A stretch of 64,000 nucleotides of DNA from NCBI RefSeq assembly GCF_949987515.2, contig NC_082687.1, forward strand, positions 122,989,838 through 123,053,837, in the 5' to 3' direction. The stretch's first letter is position 1, and each line of letters begins with the position of its first letter. Below the pieces are notes generated by a model. It did no database searches. It saw only the letters and a list, made by a program, of their open reading frames with translations, and was not told the origin of the DNA. A program made the position numbers and the translations under genes. Positions 12,321-22,867 of the stretch are shown one piece after another. Source of the DNA: Delphinus delphis (taxonomy: Eukaryota; Chordata; Mammalia; Artiodactyla; Delphinidae).

Positions 12321-12933
12321 TAAAATGGCTAAATATTATTATATGTATATTATAACTGATTTAATTGTTAAGAGAATAATATTACCCATGGGTTGTTGTT
12401 GTTGAAGCTGGTGGTGATGTGTACAGAAGGCTGAATCATACTATTCTCTCTACAAGTTTCCATACTGAAAAGTTAAAAATTATATGTGGTTAAACGCTAG
12501 ACAGGAAAGTTACATGGTTCTTTCCAAATATATGACAAAACAAATCAAATCTAACCTGAAGGGGATGGTGATGCTTAAGGAAAGCTTGATGTGAAGGAGG
12601 AACTGGAGTTAACTAGGTGAAAAAGCATTCTGGGTTTTGGAAGAAGAAATTCTCTCAGCACAGAAACAGCTTTGTAGCTGGGTTGCGAATAGCATAATTG
12701 AGAGACAAAAAAGGAGACCAGCATGGCTAAAGTTCTGAAAATAGATTTTATTACAAAGTTCCAAATGCAACACATTTGATCATTAAAACAGTCAAGGCAC
12801 AAATTTCAGTTGGCATTTCATGATGCCAAGAGCAGAGATGAAGCCAGTCTCTCCAGTCTGAGGAGAATGTAAAATTAATGATTGCAGTCTTGTCTCATCT
12901 AAATTTGATAAAGTAAAAAAAAAAATTAACTTT
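12321..12933. other. unassigned sequence
   Basis: No gene or named repeat was recognised. The last 13 bases before 12948 are the left copy of the L1 target-site duplication. Confidence 0.4.
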
Positions 12934-12947
12934 AAAATAAGATATTA
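12934..12947. repeat. target-site duplication, left copy (14 bp)
   Basis: The sequence aaaataagatatta is repeated exactly at 14286-14299. The pair brackets the L1 at 12948-14285 and marks a single target-primed insertion. Confidence 0.9.
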
Positions 12948-12992
12948 TCTATAAGAGTTTGATAGTGTTTTGTTCTAAGAGTTTGATAGTGT
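12948..12992 (-). mobile_element. inverted 5' piece of the L1 insertion
   Basis: Immediately after the target-site duplication there are two copies of taagagtttgatagtgt (12952-12968 and 12976-12992, period 24). Each is the reverse complement of L1 sequence found in sense orientation just downstream (12997-13013). Inverted 5' ends with short overlaps are the known signature of twin priming or template switching during L1 reverse transcription. Confidence 0.8.
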
Positions 12993-14285
12993 CAGGCACT
13001 ATCAAACTCTTAGAGGAAAACATAGGCAGAACACTCTATGACATAAATCACAGCAAGATCCTTTTTGACTCACCTCCTAGAGAAATGGAAATAAAAACAA
13101 AAATAAACAAATGGAACCTAATGAAACTTAAAAGCTTTTGAACAGCAAAGGAAACCATAAATAAGACCAAAAGACAACCCTCAGAATGGGAGAAAATATT
13201 TGCAAATGAAGCAAATGACAAAGGATTAATCTCCAAAATTTACAAGCACCTCATGCAGCTCAATAGCAAAAAAACAAACAACCCAATCCAAAAATGGGCA
13301 GAAGACCTAAATAGACATTTCTCCAAAGAAGATATACAGATTGCCAACAAACACCTGAAAGGATGCTCAACATCACTAATCATTAGAGAAATGCAAATCA
13401 AAACTACAATGAGATATCATCTCACACCAGTCAGAATGGCCATCATCAAAAAATCTACAAACAATAATGCTGGAGAGGGTGTGGAGAAAAGGGAACACTC
13501 TTTCACTGCTGGTGGGAATGTGAATTGGTACAGCCACTATGGAGAACAGTATGGAGGTTCCTTAAAAAACTGCAAATAGAACTACCATATGACCCAGTAA
13601 TCTCACTCCTGGGCATATACCCTGAGAAAACCATAATTCAAAAACATTCATGCACCACAATGTTCATTGCAGCTCTATTTACAATAGCCAGGACATGGAA
13701 GCAACCTAAGTGTCCATCAACAGATGAATGGATAAAGAAGATGTGGCACATATATACAATGGAATATTATCAGCCAAAAAAAGAAACAAAATTGAGTTAT
13801 TTGTAGTGAGGTGGATGGACCTAGAATCTGTCATACAAACTGAAGTAAGTCAGAAAGAGAAAAACAAATACCGTATGCTGACACATATATATGGAATATA
13901 AAAGAAAAAAAAAAAAGGTCATGAAGAACCTAGGGGCAAGATGGGAATAAAGACACAGACCTACTAGAGAATGGACTTGAAGATATGGGGAGGGGGAAGG
14001 GTAAGCTGTGACAAAGTGAGAGAGTGGCATAGACATATATACACTACCAAACGTAAAATAGATAGCTAGTGGGAAGCAGCCACATAGCACAGGGAGATCA
14101 GCTCCGTGCTTTGTGACCACCTAGAGGGGTGGGATAGGGAGGGTGGGAGGGAGACGCAAGAGGGAAGAGATATGGGGACATATGTGTATGTATAACTGAT
14201 TCACTTTGTTATAAAGCAGAAACTAACACACCATTGTAAAGCAATTATACTCCAATAAAGATGTTAAAAAAAACCCAAAAAACAA
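12993..14285 (+). mobile_element. 5'-truncated L1 (ORF2 C-terminus, 3'UTR, A-rich tail)
   Basis: The sense part starts within the last fifth of ORF2. It runs through the readable C-terminal region, with 'KLLEENIGRTLYDINHSK' near 12995-13055 and 'IKKMWHIYTMEYY' near 13725-13770, into a guanine-rich 3'UTR and an A-rich tail ending at about 14285. ORF2 is interrupted: a TGA at 13139-13141 replaces the cysteine codon expected after KSF. The copy closely resembles the 3' end of the longer L1 at 21323-26990, which indicates the same young subfamily. It is flanked by the 14-bp duplication. It encodes nothing functional by itself. Confidence 0.95.
14126..14151 (+). other. L1 3'UTR guanine-run tract
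   Basis: Six runs of three or four guanines with very short loops, in the 3'UTR of the truncated L1. The same tract recurs at 26840-26866. Purine/G-rich tracts are a known feature of L1 3'UTRs. Confidence 0.8.
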
Positions 14286-14299
14286 AAAATAAGATATTA

Positions 14300-14878
14300 G
14301 ATAAATTCTTTGCCCATCTGAAGATAATTCAAGAGCTGGCAATATTCCAGTTCTAAATTACAAATGGTTAAAGCATGCAAGGATAAATATCTTTAGCTTG
14401 TACCTAGATCATGTGTGAAGTTGAAGCTACTTTTTAAGGAAGATAATAGAAGTAAAATTCTTCAAATGCAACTTTATTAAGGAGAGTGGAAATAATTTCC
14501 AACTTTCTCATTTTAGAGGTTTGATAAAACTTATTTTCAGGCAAATATCAAGCCAGCAGCTAATATCAGAGGTTTGGGGAAAGAGAGAACCTATCCCTAA
14601 CTCCACACTTTGGGCTTTTAAAAGGTTTCTGCTCTGCACATTGAGGGAGAAAATGAAAACAGACCTTTTTTAACTATTTGTGGCCAGTTCCTCACCAGGA
14701 AATCAGCAAGGACAGAGGAGAGGCCAAGCCAGTTTCCTCGTGTTCCCCTGTGGTAATTAATGCACCACTGTACCAAATGCAGTCAGGGACCTGTACTTTC
14801 CTTTAGGTACTGGTTTCTTCCTAGTAGGTCAGACACTGAGGGAAATGATCCAATATTATCTCTTTTTTTTTTTTTTTT
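14300..14878. other. unassigned sequence
   Basis: No gene or repeat was identified. It ends in a T17 homopolymer at about 14862-14878. Confidence 0.4.
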
Positions 14879-14879
14879 G

Positions 14880-14968
14880 GTCTATTTTCCCCTGTTGTAT
14901 CTCCAGTGCCCGAAAGAGTACCTGACACGTATTAGGCTCCAACGAATATTTATTGAATGTGTGAACAA
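14880..14968 (+). mobile_element. L2 LINE 3' end fragment
   Basis: The blocks 'tgtatctccagtgcccgaaa', 'gtacctgacacgtattagg' and 'aatatttattgaatgtgtga' match the 3' end of the ancient LINE-2 ('ccagcgcctagcacagtgcctggcacatagtagg...aatatttgttgaatga'). Confidence 0.75.
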
Positions 14969-17900
14969 AATCATTAACCTGAAAAAATTATTGCATTTAA
15001 CTGAGTGTAAGGAAGAGACTTAGCCACCTGGGACTTTTTTTTTTTCTCTCATTGTATTGTTGCCTTAAACTACCTCATCCTCTGCTCAGCAGCATTTGTT
15101 CTTAAACTAATTACTATTAATATGACTCACTACTAAATAAAGTTCTATTTGAATTATTTTATACATTCTTGAAGGAAAGTGGCTCAGATCTCAATTTCCA
15201 ATGCACTGATATGATTTATTCAAATGAGTGTTTCTATTGTACAATATTGCATTCTGTATTTTTCTTAAAGAAAAAAAAAAGTTAATGTATTTCAACTAAA
15301 AAATTTCCAGCCAATACATATCAATTAGTAGCTATTTGTTTCAGTATAAAAAAGGCAGTTTGTAGAAACATGTAAATTACTCAGCTAATAAGTTATAAAG
15401 TATATAAGAATGTTAAAGTTTGACTTTATTTTGAACATTCACATATGTCTTAGTATGGTTTTTGTATGACTGGACTGATTAAAAATGTTGGAGGAAGAAA
15501 TAGCTTTGAGCACTGTATAAAAATATCAGTCTGAGAGAAAAATATTACAAGTTAGATCCCTTGCAAATCAAAATGGATTGTGATTTAGGGAAATTTCTCA
15601 TTTTTATAATTTTTTGGCATCAGGAGCTAATGTAATAACTGTTACCAACTACAGAGAGTCCAGACGACTGGCTTGACCTCTGAGCCAGCAGTCATTATTC
15701 TGCTGTATCATGTCATCTAAATCTTTGGGACTAGGAAATCCTGAGGCTTTTTCCCTGTTGTTGAAGGAAGTCTGTGTGCAGTCTGGAAATTGCCCACTTT
15801 TCTGTAAGCCTTACCCCTCCTCCCTTTTCTCCCCTCCAGGCAACCCTCAGGCTATTTTTTCTTAACTTTATGTTTTCCTGTCTTTAGCCTCACTGCCCAC
15901 ACCACTGCCTTCCCTCTTGTCATATAGGGCACTAAGCAGAGCATTCACAAACTGTCATTTTCTGCAAAAGATAAAACACCAGCAGATCTGGATAATAAAC
16001 GAAGTCTTTTCTGAGTGATCTTTTAATTCACTTATATTCATTTCACTTGATAAAAGAAACTCCCACCCTTTACTTCTGGAACAAGTCTTTCATCCTTTAT
16101 CTCTGAATTCTCTAAGGCTAGATAAACTATACATACCACTGCAGTCCATTTCATTTCCTTACTTTAATTTCCTCATCATTAATTTCTTCAAAAGTTTGAC
16201 GTTGGTCAGTACTATAAAAAAGAATAAAAACAGCATTATAATTATGTATCTACCCACAGAACATCTCATGACATGATTTCCTACTACTCTATTTTCCATG
16301 AAAGGGCTAATATAAAATCTGCCCCCTGGGTCATTAGAGGAGCAGTTGTTGCTTCAGAGGTTGCTGCTGGGGCTGTATGTGTGCCCAACAGATGCAAAGT
16401 ACTGGGCGGGCACTATGGGGTGGGGGGGATCATGCAATTGGATCCCAGTCCCACAGAAATTCCATAAGTCCAATAATTCAATTTTTTTAAAACATAAAAC
16501 ATGACTTTTTATTAAATTAGAAATCTAGAACACTCAGGATTCATAAAAAATATCATATGTGACTGGGTATTCTCTGCTTAAAAACTAAAAATAAATTCAG
16601 TTGTAGCAGAAACATGGGAAGTTTAAAAATGGTTCTCCAGTGCTAAAGATGTAGGATCAGTGGTGAATTGCTAAACATTTAACAGCAGCTCTCAGGAGAG
16701 GGGAAAGCCCCGACATACAGCATTTGCTGCTTTCTATGGGCTAAATACTCCCACTAGGGCCAATTTTGAGCTACCTGGATGACATCAGTAAACATGGAGT
16801 AAACACCAGTAAACATGGGAAGAAAAGTGTATAATTGGTTCCTGGGAGCAAGTCTGAGCAGTCTCCAATGTCCCACTGTGAGATGAAAAAAATAATGTAT
16901 TTGAATCTGGCCTTAGATATTAGTTTGAAATCAGTGCCTTAGAAAACATACATACCAAGTATTACATGTTTTCGCTACTGAAAGAAAAACATTGCATGTT
17001 TTAGGGTGAAGCATTTCAAATCAAACAAATGAACAAACTTGAAAGAGAAGTTTAGATTAAGAAAAGCATTGTTTCTGTTTCTGGCACAGGTTTAAATTCA
17101 GTTCCTATAAGTAATGCTACCTGTTTGTAGTTTCTATCACTCATTTTCTTTTTCTGTCCTCCATTCTTTCATGGTGCTGGAAATGAATGTCAATCAATTT
17201 GTGATCAAGTCTTTTTCTTAAGAAGCACACAATATTAAGGAGGCTTATGACATAATAAGGCATTAGTAGTGACACGTCATCATCAGTGCCATTTGTCCTC
17301 TTTAGAATCTGTCGAGATAGCTATAGAACATTCTGGAATTCAGTTCTTGATCCATGCTGTAGAAATGTCCCAATTTCCAGTTGTATGGCTTCTAGGTCTA
17401 CCCACTTCTACCCATTATACTTCTTGGCATTGTGGAAACCTAGAAATGGATCTGTTTTTCCAACATCTCTATGTTGTGATGTCAACTAAGCCTGTATCTG
17501 TCTAGAGACAACATTTAAACACCTCTATCTGAGAATGATTCAGTATTCCCCTCTACTCTCAGTACCCACAAACCTATGCATTTTGTTATTTTCTAAGGGC
17601 TTCATTTAAGCACTCAGGTACAGGGTCTCTCCCTCTTTGAGACCCACCCTTATCTACATAATTAAAATTTCTCTTCCAACTATCCCCCTCCTTTACCAAT
17701 TCCAGATTTGGGCACCTGTCCTCTGTCCTAGGTTAAGTGGTGGGACAGGGAAGCCTTGGCCGAATTCATCATGTTTTCTTTCACGTCTTTTTCCAGGTTG
17801 TGTGCACTCTGTCTTCCCTTAAGGATTTTACCGTTTGGAGCTCTAGAGTTGGGGAGAGTCCCCCTTTTCCCTTTAATAGTGTTACTTTCCTCTTTAACTC

Positions 17901-18586
17901 TTTAAGTAAAAGAGTGCTAAATGCTCTAGCATTTCAATTTAAGAAGAGAGAGGAGCAGGGAAAGAAAATAGAGGGGAAAAAAAAAACACCTTTCTTAATA
18001 AAAGAGCAACATCATACAACACTGCATTATTGGAGCAGTAATTCTTGTATTTTTACTGTTTCTGCTCCAAGCATAGAAGAGCTAGTGGCATACTCTTAAA
18101 GAAAGTTTTTCTTCAATATTGGATTTTAAGAAACACTAAAACCCTAAATAAAAACTAAAATTTGAAGAACCCATGGGAAGAAGACTTAAATGACTGAGGA
18201 AATTCAGGTGGGGCCAACAGCATAATGGACTGAGCTAATCCAAACTGCTGTGCCCAAGTACAAATACCTAGAAAGTTTGCATTTTTAACAAACACAAAAT
18301 CTCAGAAGTCCCCAGAAGCCAAAGATGAAACTTAAAATTAGAACCATAAACTTATAATAAGCTTGCAATATGCTCTTAAACTGATACCCTGATGGTTGTA
18401 AGGATATCAGAGCAGAGATGAGACCTACGTGGTAGGGCCTGAGATGGTAATGCCCATTCTAGAGCAGAAGACATTGTCTCAGGAGTGAAAGCCAGACTGA
18501 GATCATTACATAAAACTGGAGCCTGCCACCATCCCAGGAGAATTTTTTAAAAAAAGTGAGCCAATTCCTGGGAGAAGAAAAAAATA
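14969..18586. other. unassigned sequence
   Basis: About 3.6 kb with no gene or confident repeat. Several open frames of 60-120 codons occur (for example 17737-18099 +). They have no recognisable domain, no conserved-looking motif and no supporting splice context. A 12-bp direct repeat (cagtaaacatgg at 16786 and 16807) and a G-rich patch at 16408-16430 are the only local oddities. Confidence 0.45.
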
Positions 18587-18706
18587 TACATATATGTGTG
18601 TGTGTATAATCTCTATTTATGTATTATATATGTATGCTTTTTATGTATATACACATATGTAATGTACATGAATATATACACATATAATATATACACATTT
18701 TTATAT
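18587..18706. repeat. AT/ATAC-rich simple-repeat tract
   Basis: Imperfect atatac, tgtgtg and tatatg units extend over about 120 bp. Confidence 0.85.
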
Positions 18707-18959
18707 AAATATCTTTTATGAAAACTCTGGAACCTCAGTGCTACTGTGCCACATGTGGTATGAAATCTGAATTAACATTTTCTGTATTCATGCCATGGAA
18801 ATCTCTAAGCCAAGGATTTAACACAAATTTGAGACTGGTTAGAAGGTATTCCTTTTAAGTAGCACTTTTCTTCCCCTCATGTTGCACTATTTAACCTGTA
18901 CAATTTTTTTCCCTAAATAATATTATGTAATACATTTGCGACATCATCCATACAAAGTT

Positions 18960-18971
18960 AGCTTTACTTTA
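18960..18971. repeat. target-site duplication, left copy (12 bp)
   Basis: The sequence agctttacttta is repeated exactly at 19119-19130 and brackets the SINE at 18972-19118. Confidence 0.85.
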
Positions 18972-19118
18972 TTTATTTATTTTAAAATTTCATTTATTTA
19001 ATTATTTTTGGCCGCACTATGCGGCATGCAGGATCTTAGTTCCCCGACCAGGGATTGAGCCTGCACCCCCTGCAGTGGAAGCGAGGAGTCCTAACCACTG
19101 AAATTCCAGGGAAGTCCC
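18972..19118 (-). mobile_element. short tRNA-derived SINE (older CHR-like type)
   Basis: Read on the minus strand, it starts with gggacttccctggaatttca and carries a tRNA-like head with 'gtggttaggactcc' (A-box region) and 'gcaggctcaatccctggtcg' (B-box region). It then runs through 'ctaagatcctgcatgccgca' to an A/T-rich tail. This is the short tRNA(Glu)-related SINE type shared by whales and their relatives. It lacks the 'gccatggccgctgagcc' extension of the other five CHR copies. The 12-bp duplication confirms a retrotransposition event. Confidence 0.9.
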
Positions 19119-19130
19119 AGCTTTACTTTA

Positions 19131-19640
19131 AAAACTTAGGACCATAATATAAACCAGTAAAAAACAGGTCTGACTGAGCCTCAGGTAATCCCCGGGAACA
19201 GGTCCCTTGGGGTGGCCCTGGCCCAGCCTGGTGTGGAGTGAGACAGAGGGTGGTGGCGGGACCTTGTCAGAACCAGACTCATGAGGCAGAACACTGACTC
19301 AAAGGGAGGGCCACCAGGGGCTTGGAGGTTACAGCCTCTGCTAAGAACAAGCAAAGGCTCTTGGCTTCCTGGTCTAGCTGTGTCTCCTTGCTCCTTCTCT
19401 GCCCCAGGCCATGGGTAAAGTCTCTACCATTATATTAGGTCAGGGAGCATTATGGGCAGGTTCACCGGGCCACGGATGAATGCAGGGAGTATGTTCAAAG
19501 GGCAGACGGGGAGGAGAAATAGTAAGATGGCCTTGGGGAGGAAAGGGTGGGGACCTGATGGAAATCCCAGCGTGTCCCCAGTAAGGGCATGCTAACAGTA
19601 ATGAGGTGTTAGGAGTTCACCTTCATAGCAACTGCTGCCA
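19131..19640. other. GC-richer unassigned patch
   Basis: Clearly more G+C than the flanks, with many gg/cc runs. It has no open frame of note, no repeat family that I recognise and no clear CpG cluster. It could be a diverged LTR, a retrocopy fragment or single-copy sequence. Confidence 0.4.
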
Positions 19641-19674
19641 ACTGACACACAGTTTGATTTTATGTTTGTTTATG

Positions 19675-19770
19675 TATTTTCTGTCTCATCCACTACACAT
19701 AATGTCCTAGAAGTCAGAGACTTGTTTTATCCTCACCTCCTAGAGAAGAGGGCCTGGAACTGGGCAAAAA
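19675..19770 (+). mobile_element. possible L2 LINE 3' fragment
   Basis: The order 'ctcatccactacacataatg', 'gaagtcagagacttgtttta' and 'gggcctggaactgggc' is loosely L2-like. The match is weak and has no clear terminal repeat. Confidence 0.3.
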
Positions 19771-20200
19771 TATGAACAGTAAGCTTTTGGTCCCTTGGTA
19801 TAGCAGCTGCTGTTGACACAGTCCACTAAGAGGACAGGCAGCAAACTGCACACGATTAGCATTCCAAAAAATTGTAATAATAACGAGATTTTAAATTAGA
19901 TTTTTGAAGAGTCTCTTTTAGAAGATTCAACTGTTAATACATAAAAGCAGATATGAAAATAATTAGATAAAAGTTCTAAAAATGAATTGCACACACACAC
20001 ACCAAAACACATGCTTGTTTAAATTTAAAAAAAACTATATAATGTGAAAGTAAAAAACCTATGCTCCATCTCTTTGAAGTCATAGACGGGAAGAAATGGG
20101 AATCCTGAAGCAGTTATATATTAAGGGCTGAGAAGGTGGGCTCTGGAATCATACTCCAGAGGTTCAAGTGAGCAAGTGCTTTCACATGTTACTAGGGAGA
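19771..20200. other. unassigned sequence
   Basis: No gene or named repeat was recognised. It contains a short (AC)n run near 19990. Confidence 0.4.
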
Positions 20201-20299
20201 GATGAAAGAGAGGCAAGTAGAAGGAGGGAGAGAGAGAAGGAGGGAAGAAGGAAGGAATGGAGGAAGGGAGGGAGACAAGGATAGAAAAAAAAAAGGGAT
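20201..20299 (+). repeat. (GGAA/GA)n polypurine tract
   Basis: About 100 bp that is almost entirely purine on the + strand, built from gagg, aagg and gaga units and ending in an A run. The short open frames over it on both strands (20121-20432) are low-complexity artefacts. Confidence 0.9.
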
Positions 20300-20552
20300 G
20301 AGAGTGATTCAAGGAGGCCAGTGGTTTTTAAAGTTCCTGATAGCAGAGAAGAGGATTCAATTTGACCAGCATGCTTTGTTTTCAGACATTTTTGACATTC
20401 CCAGTTCTAACTTACCCTATACTTTCCAATAATTTCTTCCATTGCTGTCTCTAAAATCCTATCCTTTAGGACACTGTTACAGACTTTCTGTTGTGGAGTT
20501 CCTATTGAAATCCTCCTTCATGCTAAAGGTAAGTGTTGCTGGGCATGTGTGA

Positions 20553-20555
<3 letters not shown>

Positions 20556-20593
<38 letters not shown>
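20556..20593. repeat. (TG)n microsatellite
   Basis: A pure TG dinucleotide run of about 38 bp between two gagtct motifs. It is likely polymorphic in length. Confidence 0.95.
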
Positions 20594-20595
<2 letters not shown>

Positions 20596-21312
20596 TCTAC
20601 TGGTTCCCTGAAGACAAGGAAACAGAAGAAAATTGAATGATAGATCTCTTCTTCCTTTTCTTAAGTTTTAAATGACTGTGTGCATAACTTCATATAATCT
20701 CCTAGTCATTTACTTTGGAAAGAGATAGGCCAAAATATACACACTTAGTGTGCATGTATTCCAAAATACTTTTTAGCTTATTGTCTGACTTACCTACCAA
20801 AGAGACTGTGATTGTTCACAGAATGTGGTTGTGCCTTTAGCAAAATGGGGATGAAGAGTGTGGTTTGTGTCTTCAGCAGAAAAACATATTTATTTAATTC
20901 ATTAATCTAACTCTTCTCTATGTACTTAATCCCAAGATAATTTATTTGGTTAAGTATGGGATCTCCATGGATTTGAATTTTGAAAATAGAAAAGGTTTTG
21001 TGAGCTTTAACCTTGGTACAAGGTGTAAGATATTTAAACTCTGAATAAAATTGTGAATGGAGTCAATTTCCATCAAATAAAGCCTCTTAATAAGGAATGA
21101 GATAATATTTAAAGAAGTATTTAGAATATGGTAAAAAAATGTAAATAATAGAACAATGTGTGATATTATACAGGGTTTAGTTTGAAACTGCTAAAAATAT
21201 ATATTCACGTATGCGTATATTTGATTTCATCATTTGTTAAACTTGTATATTAAGATAGTTATATAAATATTTTAAATTAGAAAGAACAATGAAATATAAA
21301 TGATGAATAAGC
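20594..21312. other. unassigned sequence
   Basis: AT-rich sequence immediately before the long L1. No gene or repeat was recognised. Confidence 0.4.
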
Positions 21313-21322
21313 ATAAATAATG
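21313..21322. repeat. target-site duplication, left copy (10 bp)
   Basis: The sequence ataaataatg is repeated exactly at 26991-27000, right after the A-rich tail of the L1. It defines both ends of the insertion. Confidence 0.85.
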
Positions 21323-21924
21323 CTTGAAAGAGTACTTCCCAAACTTCCACTGCCAGTGTCCTTGTCCCCGTGTTGAGCCACAGCCATTCCCCTGTCTCTG
21401 CAGGAGACTCTCCAACACTAGCAGCCATGTGGCTGACAGGGTCTTGGTGCTCCGGCTAGGTGTCAGGCCTGAGTCTCTGAGGTGGCAGAGCCAAGTTCAG
21501 GACATTGGTCCACCAGACACCTCCTGGCCCCACATAATGTCAGTTGGTGACAGTTCTCACAGAGATCTCCATCTCAATGCTAAGACCCAGCTCCACTCAA
21601 GGACAAGCAAGTTCAAGTGCTGGACACCCCATGCCAAACAACTAGCAAGGCAGGAACACAACCCCACCCATTAGCAGAGAGGATGCCTAAAATCATACTA
21701 AGGTCACAGACTCCCCAAAACACAGCACCAGACATGGTGCTACCCACCAGAAAGACAAGATCCAACCTCATCCATCAGAACATAGGCACCAGTCTCCTCC
21801 ACCAGGAAACCTACACAACCCACTGAACCAACCTTATCTACTGGGGGAAGACACCAAAAACAATGGGAACTATGAACTTGCAGCCTGTGAAAAGGAAACA
21901 CCCAAACACAGTAAGTTAAGCAAA
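21323..21924 (+). promoter_or_regulatory. L1 5'UTR (remnant of internal promoter region)
   Basis: GC-richer leader preceding the ORF1 start codon. In L1 elements this region carries the internal Pol II promoter. Here only about 600 bp remain, so promoter function is doubtful. The short open frames in it are incidental. Confidence 0.6.
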
Positions 21925-22809
21925 ATGAGAAGACAGAGAAATACACAGCAGATGAAGGAGCAAGGTAAAAACCTACCAGACCAGACAAATGAAGAGGAAA
22001 TAGGCAGTCTACCTGAAAAATAATTCATAGTATTGATAGTAAACATGATCCAAAATCTTGGAAATAGAAGGGAGAAAATGCAAGAAAGTTTAAAAAGGAC
22101 CTAGAAGAACTAAAGAGCAAAGAGACAATGATGAACAACACAATAAATGAAATTAAATATTCTCTAGAAGGAATCAATAGCAGAATAACTGAGGCAGAAG
22201 AAAGGATAAGTGACCTAGAAGATAAAATAGTGGAAATAACTACTACAGAGGAGAATAAAGAAAAAAGAATGAAAAGAATTGAGGACAGTCTCAGACACCT
22301 CTGGGACAAGATTAAACATACCAATATTCAAATTATAGGAGTCCCAGAAAGAAGAAAAGAAAAAGAAAGGGACCAAGAAAATATTTGAAAAGATTATAGT
22401 TGAAAATTTCCCTAATATGGGAAAGGAAAGAGTCAATCAATTCCAGGAAGCACAGAGTCCCATACAGGATAAATTGAGGGAGAAATATCCCAAGACACAT
22501 ATTAATCAAGCTATCAAAAATTAAACACAAAGAAAAATTATTAAAAGCAGCTAGAGAAAAGCAACACATAACATACAAGGGAATCCCTATAAATTTAACA
22601 ACTGATCTTTCAGCAGAAACTCTGCAAGCCAGAAGGGTGTGACAGGACGTATTTAAAGTGATGAAAGGGGAAACCTACAACCAAGATTACTCTACCCAGC
22701 AGGGATCGCATTCAGATTTGACGGAGAAATTAAAACCTTTACAGGCAAGCAAAGAGAATTCAGCACCACTAAACCAGCTTTACAACAAATGCTAACGGAA
22801 CTTCTCTAG
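21925..22809 (+). pseudogene. L1 ORF1 (RNA-binding chaperone) pseudogene
   Basis: L1 ORF1 encodes a trimeric RNA-binding protein that packages the L1 transcript in a cytoplasmic particle. The start ATG at 21925 is followed by a basic N-terminus (MRRQRNTQQMKEQGKN), but an in-frame TAA at 22021-22023 stops it after 32 codons. The reading then shifts. The frame containing 22128-22388 shows a charged coiled-coil-like stretch (around EAEERISDLEDKIVEI) and then the start of the RRM domain (around DSLRHLWDKIKHTNIQIIGV), ending at a TGA near 22386. A third frame continues with ENFPNMGKERVNQFQEAQSP. The normal end, around QQMLTELL, is recognisable before a TAG at 22807-22809. There are at least two frameshifts plus stops, so no functional protein is possible. 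Confidence 0.9.
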
Positions 22810-22867
22810 GAAAGAAACACAAGAGAAGGAAAATATCTACAATAACAAACCAAAAACAATTAAGAAA

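Noticed and set aside
16273..16467. GC-rich 64-codon frame with a G7 run, considered as an exon
   Set aside because: It has no plausible domain, is short, and is bounded by simple G runs. It is not supported.
17637..18099. Overlapping plus-strand frames of 61 and 120 codons
   Set aside because: Two frames are open over the same bases, there is no recognisable domain, and the end is low-complexity K/E-rich sequence from an A/G-rich stretch.
20121..20432. Frames rich in R/G/E (+) and S/P/F/L (-)
   Set aside because: They translate a polypurine tract in the two directions.
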